From the NCBI RefSeq assembly GCF_006715785.1, contig NZ_VFNX01000001.1:1812501-1876500 (forward strand): DNA of 64,000 nucleotides, given 5' to 3'. Of this stretch, positions 42,032 to 50,605 are shown piece by piece. Every line of letters starts with the position of its first letter. Within the stretch, counting starts at the first letter, position 1. The stretch comes from Streptomyces puniciscabiei (GTDB lineage Bacteria > Actinomycetota > Actinomycetes > Streptomycetales > Streptomycetaceae). Both the position numbers and the translations under genes were made by a program. The notes under the pieces are model-generated. The model was not told the DNA's origin and searched no databases. It saw only the letters and a list, made by a program, of their open reading frames with translations.

Positions 42032-43585
42032 ATGAGGCGATTCCTGCGCTGGACGGCCGCGGTGGCCGCGGCGCTGCTGGTGGCCGGCTGCGGCGGCTCG
42101 CCGGGCGGGAGCCGCGAGGGGAAGGGGCACAAGGGCGAACGGAGCCGGGGCACGAGCGCCGCTCCCCCGTCGGCGTCGGCGAGCGACCTGCCCGCCTCCC
42201 TCACCTCGCAGCGCCTCGACTGGCACGGGTGCAAGGCCACGGGGGACTCCCCCGCACCGAGCGGCGACTGGCGGTGCGCGACGCTCAAGGTGCCGCTGGA
42301 CTGGTCCGAGCCGGGCGGTGCGACGATCGGCCTGGCGCTGATCCGCGCGCGGGCGACGGGCGGGAACCGAATCGGGTCGCTGCTGTTCAACTTCGGCGGC
42401 CCGGGCGGCTCGGGCCTGGAGATGATGCCGTACTACGCGAACAGCGTGGCGAAACTCCGCGGGCGCTACGACCTGGTGAGCTGGGACCCGCGCGGAGTAG
42501 GCGCCAGTGAGGGCGTCCGGTGCCGCGGCGACCGGCAGATCCAGGCCACCGAGGACGTGGACGCCACACCGGACACCCCACGCGAGGAGAAGGCCTTCTT
42601 CCAGGACGCCGCCGACTTCGGCCAGGGCTGCCAGAAGGCGGCCGGCACCTTGCTGGCCCATGTGTCCACCACCGACACCGCCCGGGACATGGATCTGATC
42701 CGGCAGGTCCTCGGCGACACGCGGATACACTACTTCGGCATCTCCTACGGCACCGAACTCGGCGGTGTGTACGCCCACTTGTTCCCGAAGCGGGTGGGAC
42801 GGCTGATCCTCGACGCGGTGGTCGACCCGACCGCGGACACGGTGGGCCAGGCGGAGAACCAGGCCCGCGGCTTCCAGCGGGCGCTGGACGACTACCTGAA
42901 GTCCACCGGACAGGACCCCGCGCAGGGCACCCGGAAGATCGCGGCCCTGCTGAAGCGGATCGACTCGCGACCGCTGCCGACGTCGTCCGGGCGGAAACTG
43001 ACCGACTCTCTCGCGGTCACCGGAATCGTCCTGCCGCTGTACAGCGAGGCCGGCTGGCCGAGGCTGACCGCCGCGCTCGACTCGGCGGAGAAGGGCGACG
43101 GTTCACCGCTGCTGGCGCTCGCCGACGACTACGACGAGCGGGACTCCTCGGGTCACTACGGCACGACGTCCCACTCCCAGCGGGTCATATCGTGCCTGGA
43201 CCAGAGGGAGCGGCCGACGCTCGCGCAGACGAGGAAACGGCTGGCGGAGTTCGAGCGGATCTCGCCGGTGTTCGGGGACTTTCTGGGCTGGGACACGTCC
43301 GGCTGGTGCCACGACTGGCCGGTGCCGGGCCAGTACACGCATCCGGAGGTCAGCGCCCCGGGAGCGGCGCCGATCCTGCTGGTCGGCAACACCGGCGACC
43401 CGGCCACGCCGTACGAGGGCGCCCGCAGAATGGCCGACGAGCTGGGCAAGGGCGTCGGCGTGGAACTCACCTGGAAGGGCGAGGGACATGGGTCGTACGG
43501 CAACGGCAGCGACTGCGTCGACTCGACGGTGAACGCCTACCTGTTGAACGGGACGGTGCCGAAGGACGGCAAGGTCTGCTCCTGA
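42032..43585 (+). CDS. Tripeptidyl-aminopeptidase-like lipoprotein (alpha/beta hydrolase), copy 2
   Basis: A 517-aa paralogue of the preceding lipoprotein with lipobox LLVAGC and the same triad motifs (GISYGTELGG, GNTGDPATPYEG, GEGHGSY). A low-complexity linker (residues about 22-55) follows the lipid anchor. GAGGGG stands just ahead of the start; the ATG at 42032 is preferred over the in-frame GTG two codons upstream. The pair arose by tandem duplication and then diverged substantially. Confidence 0.92.
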   Translation: MRRFLRWTAAVAAALLVAGCGGSPGGSREGKGHKGERSRGTSAAPPSASASDLPASLTSQRLDWHGCKATGDSPAPSGDWRCATLKVPLDWSEPGGATIGLALIRARATGGNRIGSLLFNFGGPGGSGLEMMPYYANSVAKLRGRYDLVSWDPRGVGASEGVRCRGDRQIQATEDVDATPDTPREEKAFFQDAADFGQGCQKAAGTLLAHVSTTDTARDMDLIRQVLGDTRIHYFGISYGTELGGVYAHLFPKRVGRLILDAVVDPTADTVGQAENQARGFQRALDDYLKSTGQDPAQGTRKIAALLKRIDSRPLPTSSGRKLTDSLAVTGIVLPLYSEAGWPRLTAALDSAEKGDGSPLLALADDYDERDSSGHYGTTSHSQRVISCLDQRERPTLAQTRKRLAEFERISPVFGDFLGWDTSGWCHDWPVPGQYTHPEVSAPGAAPILLVGNTGDPATPYEGARRMADELGKGVGVELTWKGEGHGSYGNGSDCVDSTVNAYLLNGTVPKDGKVCS

Positions 43586-43592
43586 CGCGGAC

Positions 43593-43627
43593 GGGGGCCC
43601 CGGGCGCCGTACGCACCCGAGGCCCCC
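43593..43627. terminator. Bidirectional terminator hairpin
   Basis: An interrupted stem (GGGGGCC at 43593-43599 with GGCCCCC at 43621-43627, plus CGGG/CCCG inside) between the convergent lipoprotein and moeZ genes. Confidence 0.75.
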
Positions 43628-43650
43628 ACCACCCGCACCGGGGAACCGGC

Positions 43651-44829
43651 TCAGTAGACCGGCTTGTGCGGTTCGATCTGGTTGACCCAGCCGATGACGC
43701 CGCCGCCGACGTGCACGGCGTCGGCGAAGCCCGCGGACTTCAGGACGGCGAGGACTTCCGCACTGCGGACACCCGTCTTGCAGTGCAGGACGATCTTCTT
43801 GTCCTGCGGGAGGCCCTCCAGGGCGGTGCCCATGAGGAACTCGTTCTTCGGGATCAGCCGGGCGCCCGGGATGGAGACGATCTCGTACTCGTTCGGCTCG
43901 CGGACGTCGATGATCTCGATGTTCTCGCCCTCGTCGATCCACTCCTTGAGCTGCTTCGGAGTGATCGTGGAGTCGGCGGCGGCCGCCTGGGCCTCCTCGG
44001 ACACGACGCCGCAGAAGGCCTCGTAGTCGATGAGCTCGGTGACGGTGGGGTTCTCGCCGCAGACCGCGCAGTTCGGGTCCTTGCGGACCTTGACCTGGCG
44101 GTACGTCATCTCCAGGGCGTCATAGATCATCAGGCGGCCGACCAGCGGCTCGCCGATGCCCGCGAGGAGCTTGATGGCCTCGTTGACCTGGATGGAGCCG
44201 ATGGACGCGCAGAGCACGCCCAGGACGCCGCCCTCGGCGCAGGAGGGGACCATGCCGGGCGGCGGGGGCTCCGGGTAGAGGCAGCGGTAGCAGGGGCCGT
44301 GCTCGGACCAGAAGACGGAGGCCTGGCCGTCGAAGCGGTAGATCGACCCCCACACGTACGGCTTGTTCAGCAGCACGCAGGCGTCGTTGACCAGGTAGCG
44401 CGTCGCGAAGTTGTCGGTGCCGTCGATGATCAGGTCGTACTGGCTGAACAGGTCCATCACGTTGTCGGCCTCGAGCCGCTCCTCGTGCAGGACCACGTTC
44501 ACGTACGGGTTGATGCCCTTGACGGTGTCGCGGGCGGACTCGGCCTTGGAGCGGCCGATGTCGGACTGGCTGTGGATGATCTGGCGCTGCAGGTTCGACT
44601 CGTCGACCTCGTCGAACTCCACGATGCCGAGCGTGCCCACGCCCGCGGCGGCCAGGTACATCAGCGCCGGCGAGCCCAGGCCGCCGGCGCCCACACAGAG
44701 CACCTTGGCGTTCTTCAGCCGCTTCTGCCCGTCCATGCCCACGTCGGGGATGATCAGGTGGCGGGAGTACCTGCGGACCTCGTCTACGGTGAGCTCAGAA
44801 GCCGGCTCGACCAGGGGTGGCAGCGACAC
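43651..44829 (-). CDS. moeZ: Adenylyltransferase/sulfurtransferase MoeZ
   Basis: A 392-aa two-domain protein. The N-terminal E1-like domain (GAGGLGSPALMYLAAAG, then CYRCLYPEPPPPG and zinc CxxC pairs) adenylates the C-terminal Gly of a small sulfur carrier. The C-terminal rhodanese domain carries the active Cys in HCKTGVRS and transfers sulfur. In actinomycetes MoeZ serves molybdopterin, cysteine and several thio-natural-product pathways. It starts at the GTG at 44829. Confidence 0.94.
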   Translation of the reverse strand: MSLPPLVEPASELTVDEVRRYSRHLIIPDVGMDGQKRLKNAKVLCVGAGGLGSPALMYLAAAGVGTLGIVEFDEVDESNLQRQIIHSQSDIGRSKAESARDTVKGINPYVNVVLHEERLEADNVMDLFSQYDLIIDGTDNFATRYLVNDACVLLNKPYVWGSIYRFDGQASVFWSEHGPCYRCLYPEPPPPGMVPSCAEGGVLGVLCASIGSIQVNEAIKLLAGIGEPLVGRLMIYDALEMTYRQVKVRKDPNCAVCGENPTVTELIDYEAFCGVVSEEAQAAAADSTITPKQLKEWIDEGENIEIIDVREPNEYEIVSIPGARLIPKNEFLMGTALEGLPQDKKIVLHCKTGVRSAEVLAVLKSAGFADAVHVGGGVIGWVNQIEPHKPVY

Positions 44830-44892
44830 GGGGACTCCGTTGGTCGGTCAATCACTACAGTTGTTCTCCTCGTAACACTGCCATGGCCTTCT

Positions 44893-45642
44893 TCATTCCG
44901 AGACACCTGTTCCGATACGCGAGACGATTTCGTCCCAGTAGCCGGGCATGGTCTCCCAGGGGTCGATGCGGCCACCGCGGTCCGTGCGGTCGGTGAAGTA
45001 GATCGTCGCCGCTCCCTGCCACCGGGCGATGCGCAGCGCCTCCTCCAGATGGCCGCGGGGCACTCCGTGCACGAAGTGGCAGAAGCGGTCCGGCGGATAG
45101 TCGGCGGTCCACTCGGCGACCTGCGACCAGCGGTAGTCGGACCAGGGGCCGGAGAAGGTCACGAGTTGGTCGGCGTTCTCCGCGTACCCGGGGTGCGGAT
45201 GGGTGCCGTGGCCGAGGACGATGTGGGCGGAGTCACTGATCATGCGGAGCGTGGTGACCGCGCGGCGCACCTCGGGGAGGGCGGTGCGGTCGGTGGGGCA
45301 GCGGTCCAGCAGGAAGCCGTCGACCCGGTACCAGTCGAGGTAGCGGTGGGCGTCGGAGAGCAGGTCGGCGAAGGCTCGGGCGCCATGGGTGAGGTCCAGG
45401 TGGCCGAGGACCCGGACGCCCGCACCGCGCAGCCGGCCCGCGGCCTCCAGGCAGTGCGGGTCCGGCCGGGTGCCCGGGCCGGCGGCCACGTTCAGGACGA
45501 CCCAGTCCAGCGGGATGCCCGGGCGGGCGAGCTCGGCCCACTGGGCGGGGGCGACGAGCGGGTGGGCATAGCCGGGGACGCCGATGGCGGTGCGCAGGCC
45601 GGTGCTCGTGGCGCCTGCTGTGGTGCTGGTCAGATGCGGCAT
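44893..45642 (-). CDS. Spherulin-4-like (GH135-related) protein
   Basis: A 249-aa TIM-barrel-type protein of the spherulation-specific family 4. Fungal Sph3 of this family hydrolyses galactosaminogalactan. Motifs seen are VPGYAHPL, VVLNVAAGPGT, YRVDGFLLDRC and ADQLVTFSGPW. Compared with the fungal enzyme as I recall it, the first catalytic Asp (DGFLLD) is kept, but the adjacent Glu is Arg and the later Glu of the FE motif is Ser. It has no signal peptide. GGAGG precedes the ATG at 45642, and it overlaps the epimerase gene by 13 bp. It is the last gene of a coupled operon. Confidence 0.8.
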   Translation of the reverse strand: MPHLTSTTAGATSTGLRTAIGVPGYAHPLVAPAQWAELARPGIPLDWVVLNVAAGPGTRPDPHCLEAAGRLRGAGVRVLGHLDLTHGARAFADLLSDAHRYLDWYRVDGFLLDRCPTDRTALPEVRRAVTTLRMISDSAHIVLGHGTHPHPGYAENADQLVTFSGPWSDYRWSQVAEWTADYPPDRFCHFVHGVPRGHLEEALRIARWQGAATIYFTDRTDRGGRIDPWETMPGYWDEIVSRIGTGVSE

Positions 45643-46589
45643 GCCGCCTCCATCCAGATGTCGGCGAGGGATTCCTCGAGGTTGATGCGGGGCCGCCAGC
45701 CGAGCCGGTCGCGGGCGGTGCGCACGTCGGCCTGCTGCCAGCTGCCGCAGCCGTCCGGGTACGGGTACGCTGCCGGGGCCGCGTGGTCGGAGTCGGCGCG
45801 GGGGTGGCCGATCGCGCCGCGCAACGGTCCGGGCGGGGCGTCGAGTTCGTGCAGGGCGCCGCCGTATCCGGCCACGCGTGCGAGGACGGCGGCGGCGTCG
45901 CGGAGGCGGACGGCGCGGCCGGAGCCGATGTTGATGACGCCCTGGGCGGCGGAGAGCGAGGCGGCGTGCACGGCGCGGGCGACGTCGCGTACGTCGACGA
46001 AGTCGCGCTGCACACCGAGGCCGCCGAGCTTGAGCTCGCCGTCGCCGGACTGCATCGCGCGCCGCATCGCCTCGGCGAGCCGGCCCAGCGGGGAGCCGGC
46101 CGGGGTGCCCGGCCCTGCCGGGGAGAAGACCCGCAGCACGACGGCGTCCAGTCCGGAGCCGAGGACCAGTTCGGTCGCGGCGAGCTTGCTCACACCGTAC
46201 GGGCCGCCGGGGCGCGGTACGGCGTCCTCGGCGGTGGAGGAGCCGGGCTGGCTCGGCCCGTACTCGGCGCTGCACCCGATCTGCACCAGACGGGCCCCGC
46301 AGCCGCTGCGGCGCAGGGCCTCGCAGACGGTGGCGACGGCAACGGTGTTGTGCCGGGTCAGATCGCGGGCGCCGCCGCGGATGGCGCCGGCGCAGTTGAT
46401 GACGACCCCGGGGTGGACCGCGTCGAGGAAGCGGGTGAGGGCGCCGGGGCTGCCGGTGGCGAGGTCGAAGCGGACGTCGGCGTCGTCGCCGCGGCCTAGT
46501 GCGGTGAGCTGGACGGCCGGGTCGGCGAGCAGACGGTCGGCGACGAAGCGGCCGATGTATCCGTTGGCTCCGATCAGCAGGACCCTCAT
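45630..46589 (-). CDS. NAD-dependent sugar epimerase/dehydratase (extended SDR)
   Basis: A 319-aa extended SDR. GANGYIGRF binds NAD, IGCSAEYGPS holds the catalytic Ser/Thr region, and YGVSK gives Tyr and Lys of YxxxK. RDFVDVRDVARAVH and the C-terminal region fit nucleotide-sugar 4-epimerases or reductases. Its ATG overlaps the stop of the 66-aa ORF (ATGA), and its 3' end overlaps the spherulin-4 gene. In this operon a UDP-N-acetylhexosamine or UDP-glucose C4-epimerase role is the best guess. Confidence 0.82.
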   Translation of the reverse strand: MRVLLIGANGYIGRFVADRLLADPAVQLTALGRGDDADVRFDLATGSPGALTRFLDAVHPGVVINCAGAIRGGARDLTRHNTVAVATVCEALRRSGCGARLVQIGCSAEYGPSQPGSSTAEDAVPRPGGPYGVSKLAATELVLGSGLDAVVLRVFSPAGPGTPAGSPLGRLAEAMRRAMQSGDGELKLGGLGVQRDFVDVRDVARAVHAASLSAAQGVINIGSGRAVRLRDAAAVLARVAGYGGALHELDAPPGPLRGAIGHPRADSDHAAPAAYPYPDGCGSWQQADVRTARDRLGWRPRINLEESLADIWMEAACRI

Positions 46590-46786
46590 CGGGCGACTCC
46601 GGGGGTGTCGGCGCCGGCGTGACCGGCGGGGCCGAGGTGACTGACGGTACGAAGGTGGCCGAGGGGGCCATTGGGTGCTGCGTGCCAAGAGGGTGTGCTG
46701 GGCCGAGAGGGTGCGGTGGGCCCGCCCGCGCTTGCGGTGCCGGCGGCCCCGGGGGCACCGGACGCTCCGGGTCGGGAGGTGGTCAT
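46586..46786 (-). CDS. 66-aa low-complexity ORF in the exopolysaccharide-type operon
   Basis: AAGGAGAA lies 8 nt before the ATG at 46786, the strongest ribosome binding site in this operon, and the stop overlaps the epimerase start (ATGA). The peptide begins MTTSRPGASGAPGAAGTASA and is rich in Gly, Ala, Pro, Ser and His. No helix, signal or motif is visible. A run of seven T stands just upstream of the ribosome binding site. It may exist mainly to couple translation into the epimerase gene. Confidence 0.6.
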   Translation of the reverse strand: MTTSRPGASGAPGAAGTASAGGPTAPSRPSTPSWHAAPNGPLGHLRTVSHLGPAGHAGADTPGVAR

Positions 46787-46857
46787 CTGGCGTTCTCCTT
46801 CAAAAAAAGGGGTGGTGCGGTCGCCTCCGGCTGCGGTTCGGGCCGGCGGCGGCAGAT

Positions 46858-48708
46858 TCAGTCGGGAGCCCCCGTGGGAGCGTGTGCCGAGGCCCGGGTG
46901 AGGGTGCGGCCGGCGTGGCACAACAGGGCCAGCGCGGCCGTGCCGCAGGCGAGGACCGGGACGGCGGCCTCGCCCCAGGTGTCCAGAAGCGTCCTTACGG
47001 GCGCCGCCAGGACGGCACAGCCCGGCAGCCTCCCGGCCGACGGCAGGGCGAGGGCGACGGCCTCCATGGCCACAGCGGCACCGAGCGCCACGGCCGGGGC
47101 GTGCCGGTGCCCGTGCACGGTGAGCAGGCGGGCGAGGAGCAGCAGGGCACCGAGGGCGAGGGTCTGCGGGTAGGCCACGGGTTCGTGCAGTACGGCGCCG
47201 CAGACCAGGAGCAGGGCGGTGAGCACGCCCAGAAACACGGTGAACGTGCCGAACAGCAACGGCTTGGCGGCGGCCGTGAAGTCCTCGAGGCCCCGGCTGC
47301 CGGCGAGCCTGCGGCGGGCGCCCGCGCTGAGCAGGTGGGCGCACCAGGCCGCCGGGGCACAGGCCAGGATCAGGGCCAAGGTGGGCGCGACGGCCGTGGG
47401 CCAGGGGCCGTCCGGGGCGCCGGTCGGCAGGGCGTCGGGGCCACCGGTCACGACGGCATGGAGGAGGCCGTCGCCGAGGAGGGCGTAGCCGAGCAGCCAC
47501 AGGGTCCACGCACGCGTGCCGTTCGCCGTACGCCATGCGTGCGTGCCGGGCGGGCTGGCTAGGGGGCCGTGGCGCAGTGCGGTACGCGTGGCCAGGGCCA
47601 TGGCGATGATGCCGACGACGGCGGTCAGGAGGCGGGGCTGTCCGTGGGTCAGGCGCAGTCCGGCCACGGTGGCCGCGCCGAGCGCGCCGGGCAGGAGGGT
47701 GAGCAGGATCCAGACCGCGCGCACCCGGGGCACGGGCAGGGGCTCGGACTGCGGGACCTGCTCGCCGGTGCGGGGCACGCGCGCGTACAGCTCCTCGGCG
47801 AGCGAGAAGACATCGCGGTGGCGGAAGCGGGCGGCGGTCCGGTCGGTGACGCCGTGCGCCTCCAGCCCGGCGGCGATCTCCAAGGGGTCCACGGCCCGCT
47901 CGCACAGCTCGCGGTGCCGGTGCAGCAGGGCTTTCACGGGGTCCGCGGCGCCCCGCCGGGGTGCGGCCACGCGCCTCGTGCCCGACTCGCCCTTGCCGGA
48001 GGGTGGGTTGTCCGGCGGCGAGTCGGCCGATCCCGCCCGAGTGGCCGCGGCGACCGCTCCGGGACGGCCCGGCCGCCCGGTCGGCTGGACGGCACCGGCG
48101 GGGCCTCGCGCACCGGCGACGGTGGCGGACGGCGCCGACGAGGTCTCCCAGGACCCGGCGTCCTGACCGCCCGGCTCCGCCTCGAACCACTCCCCCGACT
48201 GCGCGTCCTCCCAAGGCTCGGCCGTACTGGGCATCCCGGGTCGGTCCAGCCCGCCCGGAGCGCTCACCGCGCGGCGACTGTCATCGTGAGCCCCCGGCAC
48301 GACAGCCGAACGCGAGCCCTCCGCCCCGCCCGGCCCGCCGGCGCCCAGCGCGCCCGCCTCCCCCGGCATCGCTGCGGCCGAACCCGGGTACTCCGTCTCT
48401 CCGGACACCCCAGTACGCCGCGCTCCCGGCCCGCTCAGCGCTTCCGGTGCCTCAGCAGCCGGACTCGGGTCATCCGCCTCGGTAGGCATCCCACTGCCCC
48501 GCCGGCCCAGGCCACCCGGTGCCTCCGGCGCCCAGACGGCCGACCCGGCGTCCCCCGATCCGCCCGGCGCTCCCGTGCTCAGCGGCCGGAGGTCGCCCGG
48601 CGCGCCCCGTTCGCTCACCTCGGCCGCCGCCCAAGTGCGGTCTCCGCCCGCGCGGTCCGCCATCGCTCCGGCGCGGTCTGCGCTCATGCCGTCGTCACGT
48701 GTGTCCAT
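46858..48708 (-). CDS. Polytopic membrane protein of the glycosyltransferase operon
   Basis: A 616-aa protein. The first 230 residues are disordered and rich in Gly, Ala, Pro and Glu. A soluble segment (about 250-320, with HRHRELCERAVDPLEIAAGLEAHG) precedes about eight transmembrane helices up to the C-terminus. I do not recognise a family; it is not an obvious MOP flippase. Its start overlaps the stop of the glycosyltransferase gene (TGATG; a GTG one codon earlier is possible). The context suggests a polymerisation or export membrane partner. Confidence 0.72.
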   Translation of the reverse strand: MDTRDDGMSADRAGAMADRAGGDRTWAAAEVSERGAPGDLRPLSTGAPGGSGDAGSAVWAPEAPGGLGRRGSGMPTEADDPSPAAEAPEALSGPGARRTGVSGETEYPGSAAAMPGEAGALGAGGPGGAEGSRSAVVPGAHDDSRRAVSAPGGLDRPGMPSTAEPWEDAQSGEWFEAEPGGQDAGSWETSSAPSATVAGARGPAGAVQPTGRPGRPGAVAAATRAGSADSPPDNPPSGKGESGTRRVAAPRRGAADPVKALLHRHRELCERAVDPLEIAAGLEAHGVTDRTAARFRHRDVFSLAEELYARVPRTGEQVPQSEPLPVPRVRAVWILLTLLPGALGAATVAGLRLTHGQPRLLTAVVGIIAMALATRTALRHGPLASPPGTHAWRTANGTRAWTLWLLGYALLGDGLLHAVVTGGPDALPTGAPDGPWPTAVAPTLALILACAPAAWCAHLLSAGARRRLAGSRGLEDFTAAAKPLLFGTFTVFLGVLTALLLVCGAVLHEPVAYPQTLALGALLLLARLLTVHGHRHAPAVALGAAVAMEAVALALPSAGRLPGCAVLAAPVRTLLDTWGEAAVPVLACGTAALALLCHAGRTLTRASAHAPTGAPD

Positions 48709-50408
48709 CACGCCCCCTCGGCGGCGGCCAGTCGTGTCGCGCGTACCGCTGGGGCCGTGACCCAGCCGGGGACGCTCCGGGGCAGGACACGGGCCGTGGG
48801 GCCGGTCCAGCGGCCGGGGACGTGGGACTCGGCGGGGGTGGCGAACGGCAGGGGCTCGCCGGCCTCGTCGAGGACGACCCGGCGCACCGGGCAGTGCGCG
48901 ACGATCTGCAGGTAAATGCCGTGAAATGCCGCGATGTTCTGCTCGACGGTGAACAGTTCGAGTGCACGGGCGCGTGCGGCGGCGCCGAGGCGCTCACGAC
49001 GCTCGGGGTCGCGCAGCAGCGCCACGCACGCCTCGGCGAGCGCCCGCGGATTGCGCGGGGGCACGACGAGCCCGGTGCCGCCGATGACCTCCACCACCGC
49101 GCCGACGTCGGTGGACACCGTGGCCCGGCCGCAGAACATGGCCTCGATCAGGCCGACGGGGAAGCCCTCGACGACGCTGGAGAGGACGACGACCGCTCCC
49201 GCGGCGTACGCCTCGGCCAGTGTGGGGGCCTCCGGGCCGCCGATCTCCTCGAAGGAGACCGGGTTGTCGCCGACGGCGTGCACGCCCTCCGCCTCGTCCG
49301 GGAAGAGCTGCGCGGCGAGTGCCCGGCAGTGGCCGAGGTAGGCCGCGCCCTCGGGCCCGGAGGGCGCGCCGACGATCCGGAGACGCGCCTTGGGCTCCTC
49401 CTTGCGGACCTCGGCGAAGGCGTGCAGCAGCGAGATCAGGTCCTTGGCGGGTTCGACGCGCCCGACCCAGGCCAGAGTGCCGGGCTCGGCGCGGTCCGGG
49501 GCCTCGCCGACCTCCGCGAAGCGGGTGGCGTCCATGCCCGGGTAGACCGTGCGGATCCGGGCGCGGTCGGCGCCGCACCGCTCCTGCCAGCGACGGGCGT
49601 GGGCGTTGCCGGGGGTGAGGACCTCGGCGCGCCGGTAGACCTCGGCGGCGAGCCGGCCCTGGTAGGCGGCGAGCAGCGCGCGTACGGCGGGGGGCGTGGT
49701 GTCGGGGCCGAGGGCCAGGTAGTGCGAGCGGAGCTGCACGCCGTACTCGGTGACGAGCAGCGGCACGTCGCAGAAGTGCCGGGCGAGCAGCCCGGGGAGG
49801 GCCGCGGGGCCGCCGGCGGCGGCGTGGCAGAGGTCGGCCGCGCCGAGGCCGTCGTCGCCGTACCAGTCGAGGGAGAGGGGGCGCAGGGCGCGTTCGAGGT
49901 GTGCGGTGACGGTGAGCAGGTCGGGTACGCGCGCCTCGCGCGCCGTGCGCAGTGCGCCGGGGGCGCGGCAGGCGCGTTCGAGGGTGCGTACGGCGGCGTC
50001 CGAGCGCAGGGCGCCGACCAGGCCGCCCTCGTCCCTGGCGAGTTCGGCGAGTCCGTACAGGGCGCTGCCGAAACGGTCCGCCAGATCGGTGGGCATCTCC
50101 TCGGAGGCGGCTCCGGGACCGGCGCACACGGCGGCGAGCAATTCTCCGTAGCACTCGGTGAAGCGCCGTCGCGCGCGCCGTGAGTAGGTGACCCCGTCGT
50201 CCTCGGCCGTCCACAGCGGCGCCGTACGCACCCGGCTGACCTGTGGTGGGAGCGGGACCCAGCCGTCGTCCTCCTGGCGCCGGCTGCGGCTGAGCGCGTA
50301 GATGTCGAACTCATGCTGGTCGAGCCCGCGCACGAGCCGGTCGCACCAGAGTCCGGCGTCACCGCTCACATACGGGTAGCCACCTTCCGTAAGCAGTCCG
50401 ATGCGCAC
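48708..50408 (-). CDS. PelF-like GT4 glycosyltransferase
   Basis: A 566-aa glycosyltransferase. The N-terminus MRIGLLTEGGYPYVSGDAG is typical of the DUF3492/PelF type that begins exopolysaccharide synthesis from UDP-sugars. The C-terminal GT-B half has a nucleotide-binding VGRVEPAKDLISLLHAF and the EX7E motif in EGFPVGLIEAMFCG, marks of retaining GT4 enzymes. No membrane segment. It heads a five-gene operon. The ATG at 50408 starts the operon, and the upstream gap to 50605 holds a terminator hairpin and presumably the promoter. Confidence 0.85.
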   Translation of the reverse strand: MRIGLLTEGGYPYVSGDAGLWCDRLVRGLDQHEFDIYALSRSRRQEDDGWVPLPPQVSRVRTAPLWTAEDDGVTYSRRARRRFTECYGELLAAVCAGPGAASEEMPTDLADRFGSALYGLAELARDEGGLVGALRSDAAVRTLERACRAPGALRTAREARVPDLLTVTAHLERALRPLSLDWYGDDGLGAADLCHAAAGGPAALPGLLARHFCDVPLLVTEYGVQLRSHYLALGPDTTPPAVRALLAAYQGRLAAEVYRRAEVLTPGNAHARRWQERCGADRARIRTVYPGMDATRFAEVGEAPDRAEPGTLAWVGRVEPAKDLISLLHAFAEVRKEEPKARLRIVGAPSGPEGAAYLGHCRALAAQLFPDEAEGVHAVGDNPVSFEEIGGPEAPTLAEAYAAGAVVVLSSVVEGFPVGLIEAMFCGRATVSTDVGAVVEVIGGTGLVVPPRNPRALAEACVALLRDPERRERLGAAARARALELFTVEQNIAAFHGIYLQIVAHCPVRRVVLDEAGEPLPFATPAESHVPGRWTGPTARVLPRSVPGWVTAPAVRATRLAAAEGA

Positions 50409-50484
50409 GTGTGCACCCCCGATCTCCCGTCCGGTGAGCCGCCGTTCGGCGGCTCGCAGCGGGACGAACGTAAGGGGACAAGGC

Positions 50485-50518
50485 GGTGGCGCGACGGACG
50501 GTTGTCCATCGCGCCACC
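50485..50518. terminator. Hairpin between the ABC operon and the glycosyltransferase operon
   Basis: A perfect 10-bp stem (50485-50494 with 50509-50518) with a 14-nt loop. Both flanking operons run on the minus strand, so it probably ends the peptide-transporter transcript. Confidence 0.7.
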
Positions 50519-50605
50519 AAAAGGGGTGAACGGTCGTAACTTTCGCGTGCGGGTCGCGTTCGGCCGCGCTAAGGCCTCACACGGCGATCGACCGTGCACG
50601 AAACG

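Noticed and set aside
46801..46810. T-run upstream of the 66-aa ORF as a terminator
   Set aside because: Only a weak 5-bp stem precedes it, and it would cut the operon between overlapping, apparently co-transcribed genes.
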